64,000 nucleotides of DNA from Brevibacterium sp. UCMA 11754 (GCF_021532275.1 NZ_JACBOT010000031.1:186001-250000), one strand, 5' to 3'; counted from the first letter of the stretch, positions 1 to 9,695 are shown. Made by a program: numbers and translations. Notes: generated by a model from the sequence alone, not told the origin.

Positions 1-1493
1 TTGACCAATGCTCTGGCGATCGCGGCTCTCTGCCGCTCACCACCGGAGAGGTCACCTGGCCGACGGTGATAGAAGCTGCGACCGAGGCGCACAGAGTCCA
101 GGGCTTCTTCGACCTTCGCCTTCCGGCTCGCGGCAGTGCCCTCACCGCTCATCTCCAGCGGAACGGTCAGCGACTGACCGATCGAGCGCCTTGGGTTTAG
201 CGAGGAGAACGGGGACTGGAACACATATTGGATGCTCACCCGCTGCTCGTTCGTCCGCTTCCGCGTCGACTTCGCCAGCTCCTTACCGCGCAGCCGCACG
301 GTGCCGGAGTAGTCATCGTTGAGCCCGGCGACGCACCGGGACAGGGTCGTCTTGCCCGACCCTGATTCCCCCAACAGCAGCGTGCAGTCACCGGGCTCCA
401 GCGTCATGTTGATCCCGTCGAGGATCTGCGCCTTCCCGTAGGCCAGTGCCACATCCGTGACCTGAAGCAACGGTGCACTCGCCGAGGTGGCTCCACCGCC
501 CGCGGAATCCGCCGAACCCTGCGCTTCCGCAGCTTCGCTCGAGTCCTCAGACTTCGACTCCTTGTCCGAGACGAGAATGTGCGTGGCCTTGGATTCGGGC
601 TCCGGTTCCGCTGCCGCACCTTCGCCGATGGTCTTGCGACCGGCAAGGTCCGGTACGGCGGACATGAGCATCTTCGTGTACTCGTGCTGCGGGTCCTGGA
701 GCACGGACTCCACCGGGCCCTCTTCGACGAGGTCCCCGCGCAGCATCACTGCCACCCGGTCGGAGATGTCCTTGATCACCGCAAGGTCGTGGGTGATGTA
801 GAGACCGGCGACATTGTTCGCCACAGTCATCTGGCGGATCGTGTCGAGGACGACGGCCTGCGTGGACACGTCGAGACCGGTGGTGGGTTCGTCGAGGATG
901 AGCACATCGGGGTACATGGCAAAGGCCATGGCGATGCCGATGCGCTGCTGCTGACCACCGGAGAGCTGGTGCGGCCACCGCTTCTGGTAGGTCTTGTCAC
1001 CGGGCAGTCCGACATCGACGAGGACTGCGGCCACCCGCTCGGTGCGTTCGGCCTCGGAGTTGCCGAATTCGTGGATGTCGAGGACCTCACGGATCTGCTC
1101 ACCCACCCGCATCGCAGGGTTGAGCGAGAGCGCAGGGTCCTGGGGGATGTAGGCGATCCGCGACCCGCGCAGGGACCGCACGGCCACCTCGTCGAGTTCG
1201 ACCACCTCGACGGCGGTGTCATCACCGCGGGGCCACAGGCTCACGGACCCGGAGGCGAACTTCAGTCCCTCCCGGAAGTGGCCCATGCAGGCCAAGCCGG
1301 CCGTGGTCTTGCCCGATCCCGACTCCCCCACGAGGCCGAGGATCTCACCGCGGCTGAGCGCGAAGTTCACGCCGTGGAGGATCTCATTGCCGGCAGTCGT
1401 CGCGATCTTCAGATCGGTCACTCGCAGGACGATCTTCTCGTTGGGAACGTTGGCATCATCATGATGGACGGTGGTTGTCTCGGTGGTCATCAT
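1..1493 (-). CDS. Oligopeptide/dipeptide ABC transporter, double ATPase (DppD-DppF fusion type), 3' end outside window
   Basis: Powers peptide (or nickel/opine-type) import with the two permeases encoded just upstream. The reading frame stays open to the left window edge, giving about 497 visible residues. The first ATPase domain has Walker A GESGSGKTT about 60 residues in. The second has its own GESGSGKTT near bases 350-370 and an LSGGERQRAA signature at bases 20-50 in the same frame, so both nucleotide-binding domains are on one chain. Start: ATG at 1493 overlaps the permease stop as ATGA. GGAGG lies only one base before it and four bases before a second ATG at 1490, which may be the real start. 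The C-terminus is cut by the window. Substrate cannot be read from the sequence. Confidence 0.9.
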   Translation of the reverse strand, partial: MMTTETTTVHHDDANVPNEKIVLRVTDLKIATTAGNEILHGVNFALSRGEILGLVGESGSGKTTAGLACMGHFREGLKFASGSVSLWPRGDDTAVEVVELDEVAVRSLRGSRIAYIPQDPALSLNPAMRVGEQIREVLDIHEFGNSEAERTERVAAVLVDVGLPGDKTYQKRWPHQLSGGQQQRIGIAMAFAMYPDVLILDEPTTGLDVSTQAVVLDTIRQMTVANNVAGLYITHDLAVIKDISDRVAVMLRGDLVEEGPVESVLQDPQHEYTKMLMSAVPDLAGRKTIGEGAAAEPEPESKATHILVSDKESKSEDSSEAAEAQGSADSAGGGATSASAPLLQVTDVALAYGKAQILDGINMTLEPGDCTLLLGESGSGKTTLSRCVAGLNDDYSGTVRLRGKELAKSTRKRTNEQRVSIQYVFQSPFSSLNPRRSIGQSLTVPLEMSGEGTAASRKAKVEEALDSVRLGRSFYHRRPGDLSGGERQRAAIARALV

Positions 1494-2407
1494 GCCTCCA
1501 CTGAAGTCGATGCGGTGGCCCTGGCGAAGGAGTCCGCAAGCAGGTTGGTGCCGATGGTGAGCAGCGCGATGGCGATCACCGGCAGCAGCACACCCCAAGG
1601 TTGGATGCTCAGCGCGATCCGGTTCTCATTGATCATCAGGCCCCAGTCAGCCGCGGGCGGCTGCAGGCCGAGTCCTAAGAACGACAGAGACGCGATGTAT
1701 CCGATCGAGTAGGTCAGGCGCAGCCCGGCCTCAACACTCAGCGGCCCGGTGATATTGGGCAGCAGCTCACGCAGCAGCACCTTCCACCGCGGCATCGCAT
1801 ACATCTCTGCGGCGAGGATGTAGTCCTCGGTGATGACGCCCAGAGTTGCTGAGCGTGCGACGCGGGCGATGCGTGGGGCATGGGTCACGCCGATGACGGT
1901 CACCAGCACCCACCCTTGTGGACCCAGCACGGTGATGGCCAGCAGCGCGAACACCAGCTGCGGGACGGCGAGGATGACATCGTTGAGGCGCATGATGATC
2001 GCATCGAAGGTCCCGCCCACATAGGCTGCGAGCATGCCGATGATCGCGCCCAGAATCATGCCGAGCGCGGTGGCGAGGACCGAGTACACGATGAGGGTGA
2101 GTCCACCGGCGAAGAACCGGGAGAGCACATCACGGCCGAGGTTGTCCGAACCGAAGAGCCCATGTGGGCTGAAGGGCTTGGCGACGAATTCGGTCGCCGT
2201 GTTGCCGGTGGCCCAGGGCAGCAGCAGCGGTCCGCAGAAGGCCAGGAGGAGGACGATGATGGTCAGTGTCAGACCGATCTTGCCCTGCTTCTGTGCCAGC
2301 ACGCGCTTGAAGAACGGCGTGTAGGTAGTCTGTGATTCCTTGGGCACCTCACCACCGTCGACCGCTGCGGATTTGAGGTCGTCGAGGCTATTCGTGTTCG
2401 TGCTCAT
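1490..2407 (-). CDS. ABC transporter permease, DppC/OppC type
   Basis: Second membrane subunit of the importer, 305 residues, the usual length for DppC proteins. After a soluble N-terminal arm of about 40 residues comes a hydrophobic segment, then the family-typical periplasmic-loop stretch FGSDNLGRDVLSR (about residues 85-97) and further membrane segments. An EAA-like loop sits around residues 200-220 (AAEMYAMPRWKVLLRELLPN), where the ATPase docks. It overlaps the DppB-like gene by four bases at its start (ATGA at 2407) and the ATPase gene by four at its end, so translation is probably coupled. Confidence 0.92.
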   Translation of the reverse strand: MSTNTNSLDDLKSAAVDGGEVPKESQTTYTPFFKRVLAQKQGKIGLTLTIIVLLLAFCGPLLLPWATGNTATEFVAKPFSPHGLFGSDNLGRDVLSRFFAGGLTLIVYSVLATALGMILGAIIGMLAAYVGGTFDAIIMRLNDVILAVPQLVFALLAITVLGPQGWVLVTVIGVTHAPRIARVARSATLGVITEDYILAAEMYAMPRWKVLLRELLPNITGPLSVEAGLRLTYSIGYIASLSFLGLGLQPPAADWGLMINENRIALSIQPWGVLLPVIAIALLTIGTNLLADSFARATASTSVEA

Positions 2408-3357
2408 GCTGCACTCCTCAGCTTCGGGTTGGTGAGGATGCCGACGACATCGGCCGCCAGGTTCACCACGACGTAGACAGCGGCGACAAGCATGGAGATC
2501 GCCTGCACGACCTGCACATCACGGTAGGTCACCGCATCGATGAGCGCTTGGCCCAGGCCCGGATAGCGGAACAGGAACTCGACGACGACCACGCCGCCGG
2601 CCAACCACGCCAGCTGGATCGCCACGACCTGTGCAACCGGTCCCAACGCGTGGGGCACAGCATGGCGCATGATGACACGAGTCTCGGGTACGCCCTTGAG
2701 TCGGGCCATCTCCACAAAACCGGAGTCGAGGACCTCGATCATCGTCGCGCGCATCATCCGCACAATGTAGGGAGTGACGACGAGGATGAGGGTCAGTGTA
2801 GGCAGAATGAGCTGCTCGGGTCGCCCCCAGACGGGTTCGCCCGGCGGAGCCAGGGTCACAGCCGGCAGAATCTGGAAGACTGAAGTCGCGAAGATCGCGA
2901 TGAGGCCGATGCCGATGACGAACTCCGGCATAGCCGCGAAGACGAGGCTGAGGCCAGTCATCGCCTGATCGCGTCGGCCACCACGGTGCAGTGCCTGGTA
3001 GACGCCCAAGCCGATGCCCAAAGGCACCGAGATGATGGCGGCCGCGGCCATGAGGATGAACGAGCTTCCGACTCGATCGCCCAGGAGCTGCGCCACGGAA
3101 CCGCCGCTGGCCGTCGAGGTGCCGAAGTCGCCGACGAAGAGTCCACCCAGCCAGGAGAAGTACCGCTGCCAGGCAGGCTGGTTGAGACCCAACTGCTCGT
3201 TGAGGGCGGCGATGCGCTCCGGAGTGGCCTGCTGGCCGAGAATGGCTCGAGCTGCGTCGCCGGGCAGCAGCAACGTGGCGCCGAAGACGAGGAGGGAGAC
3301 TGCGAGGAGGATGAAGGCGGAGAAGATCAGCCTGCGTCCGATGACTTTTCCGAACAT
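2404..3357 (-). CDS. ABC transporter permease, DppB/OppB type
   Basis: First membrane subunit of the importer, 317 residues from the ATG at 3357. The frame is open further upstream, but that extension runs antisense-like through the binding-protein gene and is not protein-like. The chosen start has AAAGG seven bases upstream and gives the classic N-terminus of a short cytoplasmic arm followed by a first membrane helix. Family features include a LLPGDAAR segment after helix 1 (PGD is conserved in DppB), and an EAA loop near residues 215-235 (MARLKGVPETRVIMRHAVPH). The start lies one base after the binding-protein stop. Confidence 0.92.
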   Translation of the reverse strand: MFGKVIGRRLIFSAFILLAVSLLVFGATLLLPGDAARAILGQQATPERIAALNEQLGLNQPAWQRYFSWLGGLFVGDFGTSTASGGSVAQLLGDRVGSSFILMAAAAIISVPLGIGLGVYQALHRGGRRDQAMTGLSLVFAAMPEFVIGIGLIAIFATSVFQILPAVTLAPPGEPVWGRPEQLILPTLTLILVVTPYIVRMMRATMIEVLDSGFVEMARLKGVPETRVIMRHAVPHALGPVAQVVAIQLAWLAGGVVVVEFLFRYPGLGQALIDAVTYRDVQVVQAISMLVAAVYVVVNLAADVVGILTNPKLRSAA

Positions 3358-3358
3358 G

Positions 3359-4906
3359 TCACACCTTTCCGATCCATACGCGGTCGAACCGCCAGCCGCC
3401 CAGGGGCCGCCCGGTGGAGTTCTTGACCAGCCCGCCGACGTACTTCTGGAAAGCATCGACCTGGTTGGCGAATCCCCACACGATGTAGCCGCCTTCGTCG
3501 TAGAGCATCTTCTGCAGTTCGTGTTCGCCGTCGCGTCTCTTCTCGACCTCGGGAATGCCGCGGACCTTGTCGAAGACCTTGTTGAAGGCGGGGTCGTCCC
3601 AGTGGGTTTCGTTGAACGGCGACTCTTCGAGAGCGCAGGAGATGACCTGCGGCAGGAAATCTCGGGTGTACCAGAAGTCCTGCGCGAAGTCCCACTGCAG
3701 GTATTCTTCGCCGAAGAACGTCGTCGCGTCGACCCTGCGGATCTTGACCCGGATACCGGCCTCGGCGGCCTGCTGAGCGAAGACCTGAGCGGATTCGACG
3801 GCACCGGACTGAATCGGAGCCGTCACCAACTCGACGTCGAGACCATCGGGATAGCCTGCCTCGGCGAGGAGCTTCTTGGCTTTCGGAATATCCTGCTTGC
3901 GCTGCGGGAACTCGGGATAGTTCTCGCTCAGCGGCCCGAACATATCGTTGCCGACAGTGCCGAAACCGGACAGGACCTGTTCGATCATCTGTTCCCGGTC
4001 GACGACGAGGCGGAAGGCCTGGCGCACCTTGACGTCGTCGAATGGCTTCTTGTCCACACGCATGGTCAGCGGCAGCCACATGCCGGTCTCGGAGTTGAGA
4101 ATGGCCATGCGTTCATCGGCGTCGATGACCTCGACCAGTGCCACTGGGATCTGCGCGATCGCGTCGACCTGGGTTGACAGGAGCGCGTTGATGAGTGCGT
4201 CTGAGTCGTTGAAGTTCAGCAGCTGCACCTCGTCGAGGTACAGCTTGTCGTAGTCAAAGTAGTGCTCATTGGGCACGAGCACCGTCGACTGGGCCGGGGT
4301 GAACGATTTGAGTTTGAATGGCCCTGAACACACGGGGTTCTCCGGGTCGTAGCCTTCAGGGACGATCGCCGCGGTGTATTCGGCGACTGCATCCTTGAAC
4401 AGTCCGTTGGCCTCACTGAGGCGGAACTCCACGGTGCGGTCATCCTTGGCGACGACTTTGTCGAGCATGGAGAAGTTCGCTGCCGCGGTCTTGGGATCAT
4501 CGGGGTCCGTAATCCGCTTGAAGGTGAAGATCACATCGTCCGGGGTGATCGGACTGCCGTCGGAGAACTTGATGCCCTGCTTCAGGGTGCACGTCCAGAC
4601 GGTGGCGTCGGCGTTGGACTCGAAGGACTCCGCCAGCAGCGGCACGACCTGAGAGTCGTCATCCCACCCGTAGAGCGCGTTGTACAGGTTCACAGCGCGG
4701 CAGACGTCGCCGCTGTTGACCGGAATATGGGCGTCGACGGTGTCCGCGGAGTTGCCGCCGGTGACTCCCACGCGCAGGCTTCCGCCCTTGATTGGTTTCC
4801 CTGCGTCGGCGGCACCGACGGAGCCGCCCCCGCAGGCGCTCAAGCCAGCGAGTGCTGATATCGACAGCCCGGCCCCCAGCGCTTGTCTTCGATTCGGTGT
4901 GTTCAT
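3359..4906 (-). CDS. Extracellular peptide-binding lipoprotein (SBP family 5)
   Basis: Solute receptor of the importer, 515 residues. The N-terminus carries a lipoprotein signal ending in LSAC-GGG (Cys about residue 25), preceded by NRR, which could also be read as a twin-arginine-like motif. The mature part matches the SBP_bac_5 plan: a GTLKQGIKFSDGSPITPDDV-like region (here CTLKQGIKFSDGSP, residues about 106-119), where the family recognises oligopeptides, opines, nickel or other ligands. It overlaps the upstream regulator gene by four bases (ATGA at 4906) and is one base from the DppB-like start, so it belongs to the same operon. Ligand unknown. Confidence 0.9.
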   Translation of the reverse strand: MNTPNRRQALGAGLSISALAGLSACGGGSVGAADAGKPIKGGSLRVGVTGGNSADTVDAHIPVNSGDVCRAVNLYNALYGWDDDSQVVPLLAESFESNADATVWTCTLKQGIKFSDGSPITPDDVIFTFKRITDPDDPKTAAANFSMLDKVVAKDDRTVEFRLSEANGLFKDAVAEYTAAIVPEGYDPENPVCSGPFKLKSFTPAQSTVLVPNEHYFDYDKLYLDEVQLLNFNDSDALINALLSTQVDAIAQIPVALVEVIDADERMAILNSETGMWLPLTMRVDKKPFDDVKVRQAFRLVVDREQMIEQVLSGFGTVGNDMFGPLSENYPEFPQRKQDIPKAKKLLAEAGYPDGLDVELVTAPIQSGAVESAQVFAQQAAEAGIRVKIRRVDATTFFGEEYLQWDFAQDFWYTRDFLPQVISCALEESPFNETHWDDPAFNKVFDKVRGIPEVEKRRDGEHELQKMLYDEGGYIVWGFANQVDAFQKYVGGLVKNSTGRPLGGWRFDRVWIGKV

Positions 4907-6078
4907 GTGCCTTCTTCCTGCGGGTGCGGTGCGGGTCGGTCAGGTGTCTTAGTGCCAGGCGAGTCCGTTGCGGCCAGGACCTGGTCGCGCCCGGTGGCCG
5001 CGATGTGTTCGCTGAGATAGTCATCGAGCATCTGCAGCGCTTCGGCATCGGTGATGCTCATCTGACCAGTGCTGCGTGCAACGCCGAGTCCGTCGATGAA
5101 GACGCTCAGGCCCTTGGCCATGAGGATGGTGTCACCGGTGCGGATGGTGCCCACCTTCTGGCCGGCGAGGACGACGGAGGCGAACATCTCGAACCACTCC
5201 GAGTACACCTCGGTGAGGGTGGCTCGGGCGTGCTCGTCAACGGCGGCGCGGGCCCAGCTTTGGACCCAGATTGACCAGACGCGTCGGATCTTGTCGTTGA
5301 CGCCGGCGTGGACGCGCGCGAATTCGCGCAGAGTCCTCAAGGGATCTTCGGGATCGATCAGCCCGCGGATGCCGGAGAGGACGTCGAGGGTGTGGCGCAG
5401 TGTCGCCTGCAGCAGCTGCGCCTTGGAGCGGAAGTGATAGTTGACCGCCGAGGTGCTCAGCCCGCTGGCCCGCGCGACATCTTCCGTACGCACATCGTCA
5501 ACACCCCGGTCGGCGTAGAGCTCCCAGGCCGCGACGACGATCTTGTGCCGGTTGCGTTTGCCCTTCGACATCCACTCCCCTGCCCCAATCTTCGCCAGGT
5601 CCGGCACTGGCTCGGGTAAGTCCCGCGACGCCGCGCTGCCACCAACTCCAGCGGTCTCATCGGTTCTAGTCTGTGCGTCTCCTGGGACGGCGTGGAAATG
5701 TGGGACAGTCCGTCGCCGAGGCGGTTGGACCGACCGTCCGGTCGTGAGCCAGTCCGTACTGACGCTGGTCAGGGAGGCGATTCGGGAGATCTCCTCGACC
5801 CGGAAGTTCCGTGTCCCAGCCAGAGACTTGGAGAGTTTGCTCGGCTCGATGCCGATGTTGCGAGCGACTTCGCTGTGGTTGATTCCAGCAGTTCGGATCG
5901 CGTCACGGACACGGCTCAGCAGGGACTCCTGGCTGTTGCCTGCACCATTGCTCGTCTCAACCACCACTACATTCTGCACAGAAGTTGCGATTTTGGCAAT
6001 CGTTACTGGGGAGTTTGTTAGTTTTTTGTGATTTTCCGAATTGCCGGTGCCACCTGCGGACGTCGTTTTTGCGGGCAT
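4903..6078 (-). CDS. Xre-type HTH / TetR fusion transcriptional regulator
   Basis: A 391-residue regulator heading the importer operon; its stop overlaps the lipoprotein start by four bases. Two DNA-binding modules are visible in one frame. A Cro/C1-type helix-turn-helix (SRVRDAIRTAGINHSEVARN then IGIEPSKLSKSLAGTR) lies about 55-100 residues in. A full TetR domain follows about 100 residues later (KIVVAAWELYADRG ... TEDVARASGLSTSAVNYHFR), with a long ligand-binding C-terminal half. The start is uncertain: the frame is open to 6120, ATG 6078 is used here, and GTG 5967/5964 just before the Xre domain is possible because bases 5975-6045 are AT-rich and promoter-like. An internal ATG at 5571, preceded by AGGGGAG, could give a TetR-only product. 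It probably autoregulates the operon; the effector is unknown. Confidence 0.75.
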   Translation of the reverse strand: MPAKTTSAGGTGNSENHKKLTNSPVTIAKIATSVQNVVVVETSNGAGNSQESLLSRVRDAIRTAGINHSEVARNIGIEPSKLSKSLAGTRNFRVEEISRIASLTSVSTDWLTTGRSVQPPRRRTVPHFHAVPGDAQTRTDETAGVGGSAASRDLPEPVPDLAKIGAGEWMSKGKRNRHKIVVAAWELYADRGVDDVRTEDVARASGLSTSAVNYHFRSKAQLLQATLRHTLDVLSGIRGLIDPEDPLRTLREFARVHAGVNDKIRRVWSIWVQSWARAAVDEHARATLTEVYSEWFEMFASVVLAGQKVGTIRTGDTILMAKGLSVFIDGLGVARSTGQMSITDAEALQMLDDYLSEHIAATGRDQVLAATDSPGTKTPDRPAPHPQEEGT

Positions 6079-6205
6079 CGTTGTTGAGGTTCCTCGGTGC
6101 GTTGCCTGAGCCTGGCGCATCTCACAGGCTAGAGTGCATCCCTATAGGCAGGCCTTTGCAAGGAAGCATCGACCGGTCTATTCGCAAATTGAGGAGGAGC
6201 TCATC

Positions 6206-7939
6206 TTGTGGTTCTCACCCAGGTCGATCCGATCTGCGATCACGCGGCGCCTCACCCCTGAGCGCAAACACTGGATCTCCAAATTGCGCCATGGAGAACA
6301 CGCGTGGCAGCAGGTCATCAGCACCCCACCGCCGAATCCGACCTCCCAGATCAGCGATGTCTATGACGCACGATCGGCCCAGGCTTCGAGCTTGGCCGAC
6401 GTCCGCCGAGCCCTGTGGCTGGCTGCCGTCGACTTCGTCGAACTGCCCGACACCACACCTTTTCACCCCACGATCGTTGTCGCCGCCCCTCACGCTTCCG
6501 CGGCACTGACAGCCATCTCCAAGCAGCTTCTCGGTTCTCGGACCGACGAATCGTGGAGCATGCACCTGGCCGACGGCAGAGGCCGCACGGTCAGTGTCAC
6601 TCAAGCGACGAAGATCCCAGACCGCCTAGCTGCCATCCGCTGCCTCCGCCACTGTGTCGCTCCCAACGGCAGGGAGCTGAGCACAGCGAAGGAGATTGTC
6701 ACCGTCGAGATCTGGGAGTATCTGGGACCGGGTATCACCCGCGCTGATGGGGCCGTGCATTTGCCAGGGACTCTACGTCGGAAACAGCCGCAACATGACC
6801 TGGTGGTCGACTACATCACCCCGAGCATCTGGCAGCATGCCTTGACGAACGGCTCGATCCTTCGTCTGCCTGCTCCACATCTCAAAGCACTGCACGAACC
6901 AGTCGACATCGTCTACACCTGGGTCGACGGCGATGATCCTGCGTGGAGACGACGAATGCACGCTGCGCGCAAGGACGTCGATCTCAATTTCACGGAACCG
7001 AGCGCGCTCGCGGATTCGCGATTCACCTCACGAGACGAGTTGCGGTACTCGCTGAGGTCCCTGGAGTACTACGCCTCGTGGGCACGACACATATTCATCG
7101 TCACAGACAATCAGATACCGGCGTGGCTGAACACCGATCACCCACAGATCACTGTCATCGACCATCGTGAGATCTTCACCGATCCGGAGGTGCTTCCGGT
7201 CTTCAACTCGCACGCGATCGAGTCCCAGCTTCACCACATCCCGGGCCTGAGCGACCGATATCTGTACCTCAACGACGATTGCTTCTTCCTCCGCCCCACT
7301 GAACCCGAGCTGTTTTATACCGGCAACGGATTGGCCAAGCACTTCCCCTCCATCGTCCCCATCGATGTCGACGGATGGTCACCACGAGATCTGCCGATCA
7401 TCTCTGCGGCGAAGCAAGGCCGCGACTACTTGCTGGAGAAATATGGAAGGACCGTGACGCACCGAATGCAGCACGCTCCGTACGCTCAGCTCAGACCGCT
7501 GCTGGAAAAGATGGAGCGCGATGCACCAGACATGTTCGCTCAGGTTGCGGCCTCTCAGTTCCGGGCGCCCGAGGACTTCTCCATTCCAGCGTCCCTGCAC
7601 CATTTCGATGCCTACGCGCAGGGAAGATCGGTCGAGGGGACTATCGGATATCAGTTTGTGGATCTCGCGCGGGAGGATCTGACTCTGCAATTGGGTCGTG
7701 TCGCTCGCCGCACCGATCTCGACGTCTGCTGTATCAATGAGACCGATCTTCCGCGGACCGAGGCCGATCGCGTCGATCGGAAGGTCCGCAGCTTCTTGAA
7801 CGACCGATTCCCGGTGCCGTCAAGCTTCGAGTTGACTGCCGGCGACGACGCACCGGTTGTCGCCAGAGTGGTCAATCGCAGCATTACGGCAAACCAGGAT
7901 CGGCAAAACTATGCATTCACGCGTGAGAAAGCAGGTTGA
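6206..7939 (+). CDS. Stealth-family sugar-phosphate transferase (capsule/wall polymer)
   Basis: Stealth proteins transfer hexose-1-phosphate units to build phosphodiester-linked polysaccharides. Conserved regions visible: DIVYTWVDGDDPAW (about residue 234), a block with RDELRYSLRSLEYY and FIVTDNQIPAWL (about 276-310), and a block with FNSHAIESQLHHIPGLS and YLYLNDDCFF (about 333-362). The first 220 residues are variable. Start: the frame opens at GTG 6134, but GAGGAGG at 6191-6197 lies eight bases before TTG 6206, which I prefer (577 residues). It is first of two tandem paralogues and divergent from the Xre-TetR gene. Donor sugar cannot be inferred. Confidence 0.85.
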   Translation: MWFSPRSIRSAITRRLTPERKHWISKLRHGEHAWQQVISTPPPNPTSQISDVYDARSAQASSLADVRRALWLAAVDFVELPDTTPFHPTIVVAAPHASAALTAISKQLLGSRTDESWSMHLADGRGRTVSVTQATKIPDRLAAIRCLRHCVAPNGRELSTAKEIVTVEIWEYLGPGITRADGAVHLPGTLRRKQPQHDLVVDYITPSIWQHALTNGSILRLPAPHLKALHEPVDIVYTWVDGDDPAWRRRMHAARKDVDLNFTEPSALADSRFTSRDELRYSLRSLEYYASWARHIFIVTDNQIPAWLNTDHPQITVIDHREIFTDPEVLPVFNSHAIESQLHHIPGLSDRYLYLNDDCFFLRPTEPELFYTGNGLAKHFPSIVPIDVDGWSPRDLPIISAAKQGRDYLLEKYGRTVTHRMQHAPYAQLRPLLEKMERDAPDMFAQVAASQFRAPEDFSIPASLHHFDAYAQGRSVEGTIGYQFVDLAREDLTLQLGRVARRTDLDVCCINETDLPRTEADRVDRKVRSFLNDRFPVPSSFELTAGDDAPVVARVVNRSITANQDRQNYAFTREKAG

Positions 7940-9614
7940 TGTGCGAAGTGGGCTAAGCACGACTCTGGTGGGGTTGGTGAAACCGATTGTCATCAGAGTT
8001 TCAGGCGAGAACAGATATCTCAGGCTGCGTCGTTCGGGGCTCGCGAAACTGCGCCAGTTGAACAAGCGCAGACGTAAGACGAAGCGCCGCCTGTCCGAGC
8101 GGAACGGCTTCGCACTCGAACATGATGTGGCCCGTCACGGAGACCTCCTGAATCTGCTGGTTCCGGCGATGACACCGGCGCAGGCTGCGCTGGAGAACTT
8201 TGAGTACGTAACCGATGCGCTTGACTCAAGGAAGATAGAGTGGTGGCTGGTCGAGGACTATGCAGGCCGCGGCTATCGCATCGGTGTGAGAGAAGAAGCG
8301 AAAACACTCACAGCCGCAGCCCTGATGCGACCGAAGACGAACGTTCCGATCTACGTCAAGACTCCCCGGTCGACCGCGGTCGCCCTCGCCGAAGTGGTAG
8401 ACCTCTGCCAAGACCCCGAAGTCCGAGTAATCACTGTCACCGCACCGAAGAAGGTCACCGACACCAACTGGGCATTCGGTTTTCGATACGGCTGCTCAAT
8501 CGAGTTCTGGACGGAGATCGTCTCGGATTCCCGGGTGGTGATCGAAGCACCCGCGGAGAACCGTGCAGCCAAGCTCATGTCCGATGCCGAATTCACCCTT
8601 GAAAAGACCTCGACCGGCTCAGGACGCGATTGCCGCACCCCGGCAGTGCTAAACCGGACCATGCTCGAAGACATTACGTTTCCGATCGATGCCGTGTACA
8701 CCTGGGTCGACGGGGCTGACCCTAAGTGGATCGAGTCGAAGCGCCGGCTGGAAGCCGATCTCGCAGGCGATGAGTACCACCCCGAAGCTAATCATGAAGC
8801 CCGTTTCGAGTCGAAGGACGAACTGAAGTACTCGCTACGATCGTTGGAGTATTTCGCGCCCTGGTTCAGAAGGATCTACATCGTCACCTCGGGCCAAGTC
8901 CCTGCCTGGCTTGATGTTGATCATCCGAAGATCCAGATGATCAGCCATGCAGATATCTATGACAATGCAGATCATCTTCCGACGTTCAACAGCAACTCGA
9001 TCATCTCGCGGCTCCACCACATCCCGGGCCTGAGCGAACACTTCATCTACCTCAACGATGACGTGATGCTGGGGAAACCGGTCCGCCCCCATGACTTCTT
9101 TCTGCCCACCGGCTTGGCAAAGGCGTTTCCGTCCAAGAACCATCGTCCGTTCGGTGCACCGACCGCCGAGGACGGCCCGCATTTCAATCTCACCAGGAAT
9201 ATCCGACGGCTGTTGGAGTCTGAATTCGGAATCACTGTGACACATGCCGTCAAACACACGCCGTATCCGCTGCTCAAAAGCGTGCTTTTCGAGATGGAGG
9301 AAAGATTCCCGGAGGCATTTGACCACACCTGGTCCAGCCGTTTCCGACACCATGAAGATATCGTTGCCGACCAGCTGTACCACTACTATGCGCAGATCGT
9401 AGGAAAAGCCGTGGCCACGTCGATCACCTATCGCTACGTCAATATCCGAGATGACAACTACCGCTGGGTGCTGCGAGACACGCTGCGTCTGCGCAACCGT
9501 TCAACGTTGTGCCTCAATGACGCACCGATGGATGATGTGGAACCGCTGACCGACGAGGAAGTCGGTGACTTCCTCAAGTCGTACTTCCCCTGCAGAAGCT
9601 CCTTCGAACGCTGA
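7911..9614 (+). CDS. Stealth-family sugar-phosphate transferase, second paralogue
   Basis: Second Stealth protein, about 567 residues, with the same blocks: DAVYTWVDGADPKW (about residue 260), KDELKYSLRSLEYF with YIVTSGQVPAWL (about 301-333), and FNSNSIISRLHHIPGLS with FIYLNDDV (about 358-387). The N-terminal 70 residues are strongly basic (NKRRRKTKRRL). The start is unclear: ATG 7911 overlaps the previous gene by 29 bases. TTG 7857 (longer) and GTG 7941 (two bases after the previous stop, with GCAGG upstream) are alternatives. It is probably co-transcribed with the first Stealth gene, and the two may add alternating sugar-phosphates or build different polymers. Confidence 0.83.
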   Translation: MHSRVRKQVDVRSGLSTTLVGLVKPIVIRVSGENRYLRLRRSGLAKLRQLNKRRRKTKRRLSERNGFALEHDVARHGDLLNLLVPAMTPAQAALENFEYVTDALDSRKIEWWLVEDYAGRGYRIGVREEAKTLTAAALMRPKTNVPIYVKTPRSTAVALAEVVDLCQDPEVRVITVTAPKKVTDTNWAFGFRYGCSIEFWTEIVSDSRVVIEAPAENRAAKLMSDAEFTLEKTSTGSGRDCRTPAVLNRTMLEDITFPIDAVYTWVDGADPKWIESKRRLEADLAGDEYHPEANHEARFESKDELKYSLRSLEYFAPWFRRIYIVTSGQVPAWLDVDHPKIQMISHADIYDNADHLPTFNSNSIISRLHHIPGLSEHFIYLNDDVMLGKPVRPHDFFLPTGLAKAFPSKNHRPFGAPTAEDGPHFNLTRNIRRLLESEFGITVTHAVKHTPYPLLKSVLFEMEERFPEAFDHTWSSRFRHHEDIVADQLYHYYAQIVGKAVATSITYRYVNIRDDNYRWVLRDTLRLRNRSTLCLNDAPMDDVEPLTDEEVGDFLKSYFPCRSSFER

Positions 9615-9695
9615 CGCTCGGCCGATCTGAAGCGATCATCACTGCCTCGCAGGATTAGCAAGGTGCTCTGGACTGTGTCGACTTTGAGAATTCGC

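Noticed and set aside
3358..3804. Upstream extension of the DppB-like frame
   Set aside because: The added residues are Arg/Ser-rich shadow sequence of the binding-protein gene; a good start with AAAGG lies at 3357.
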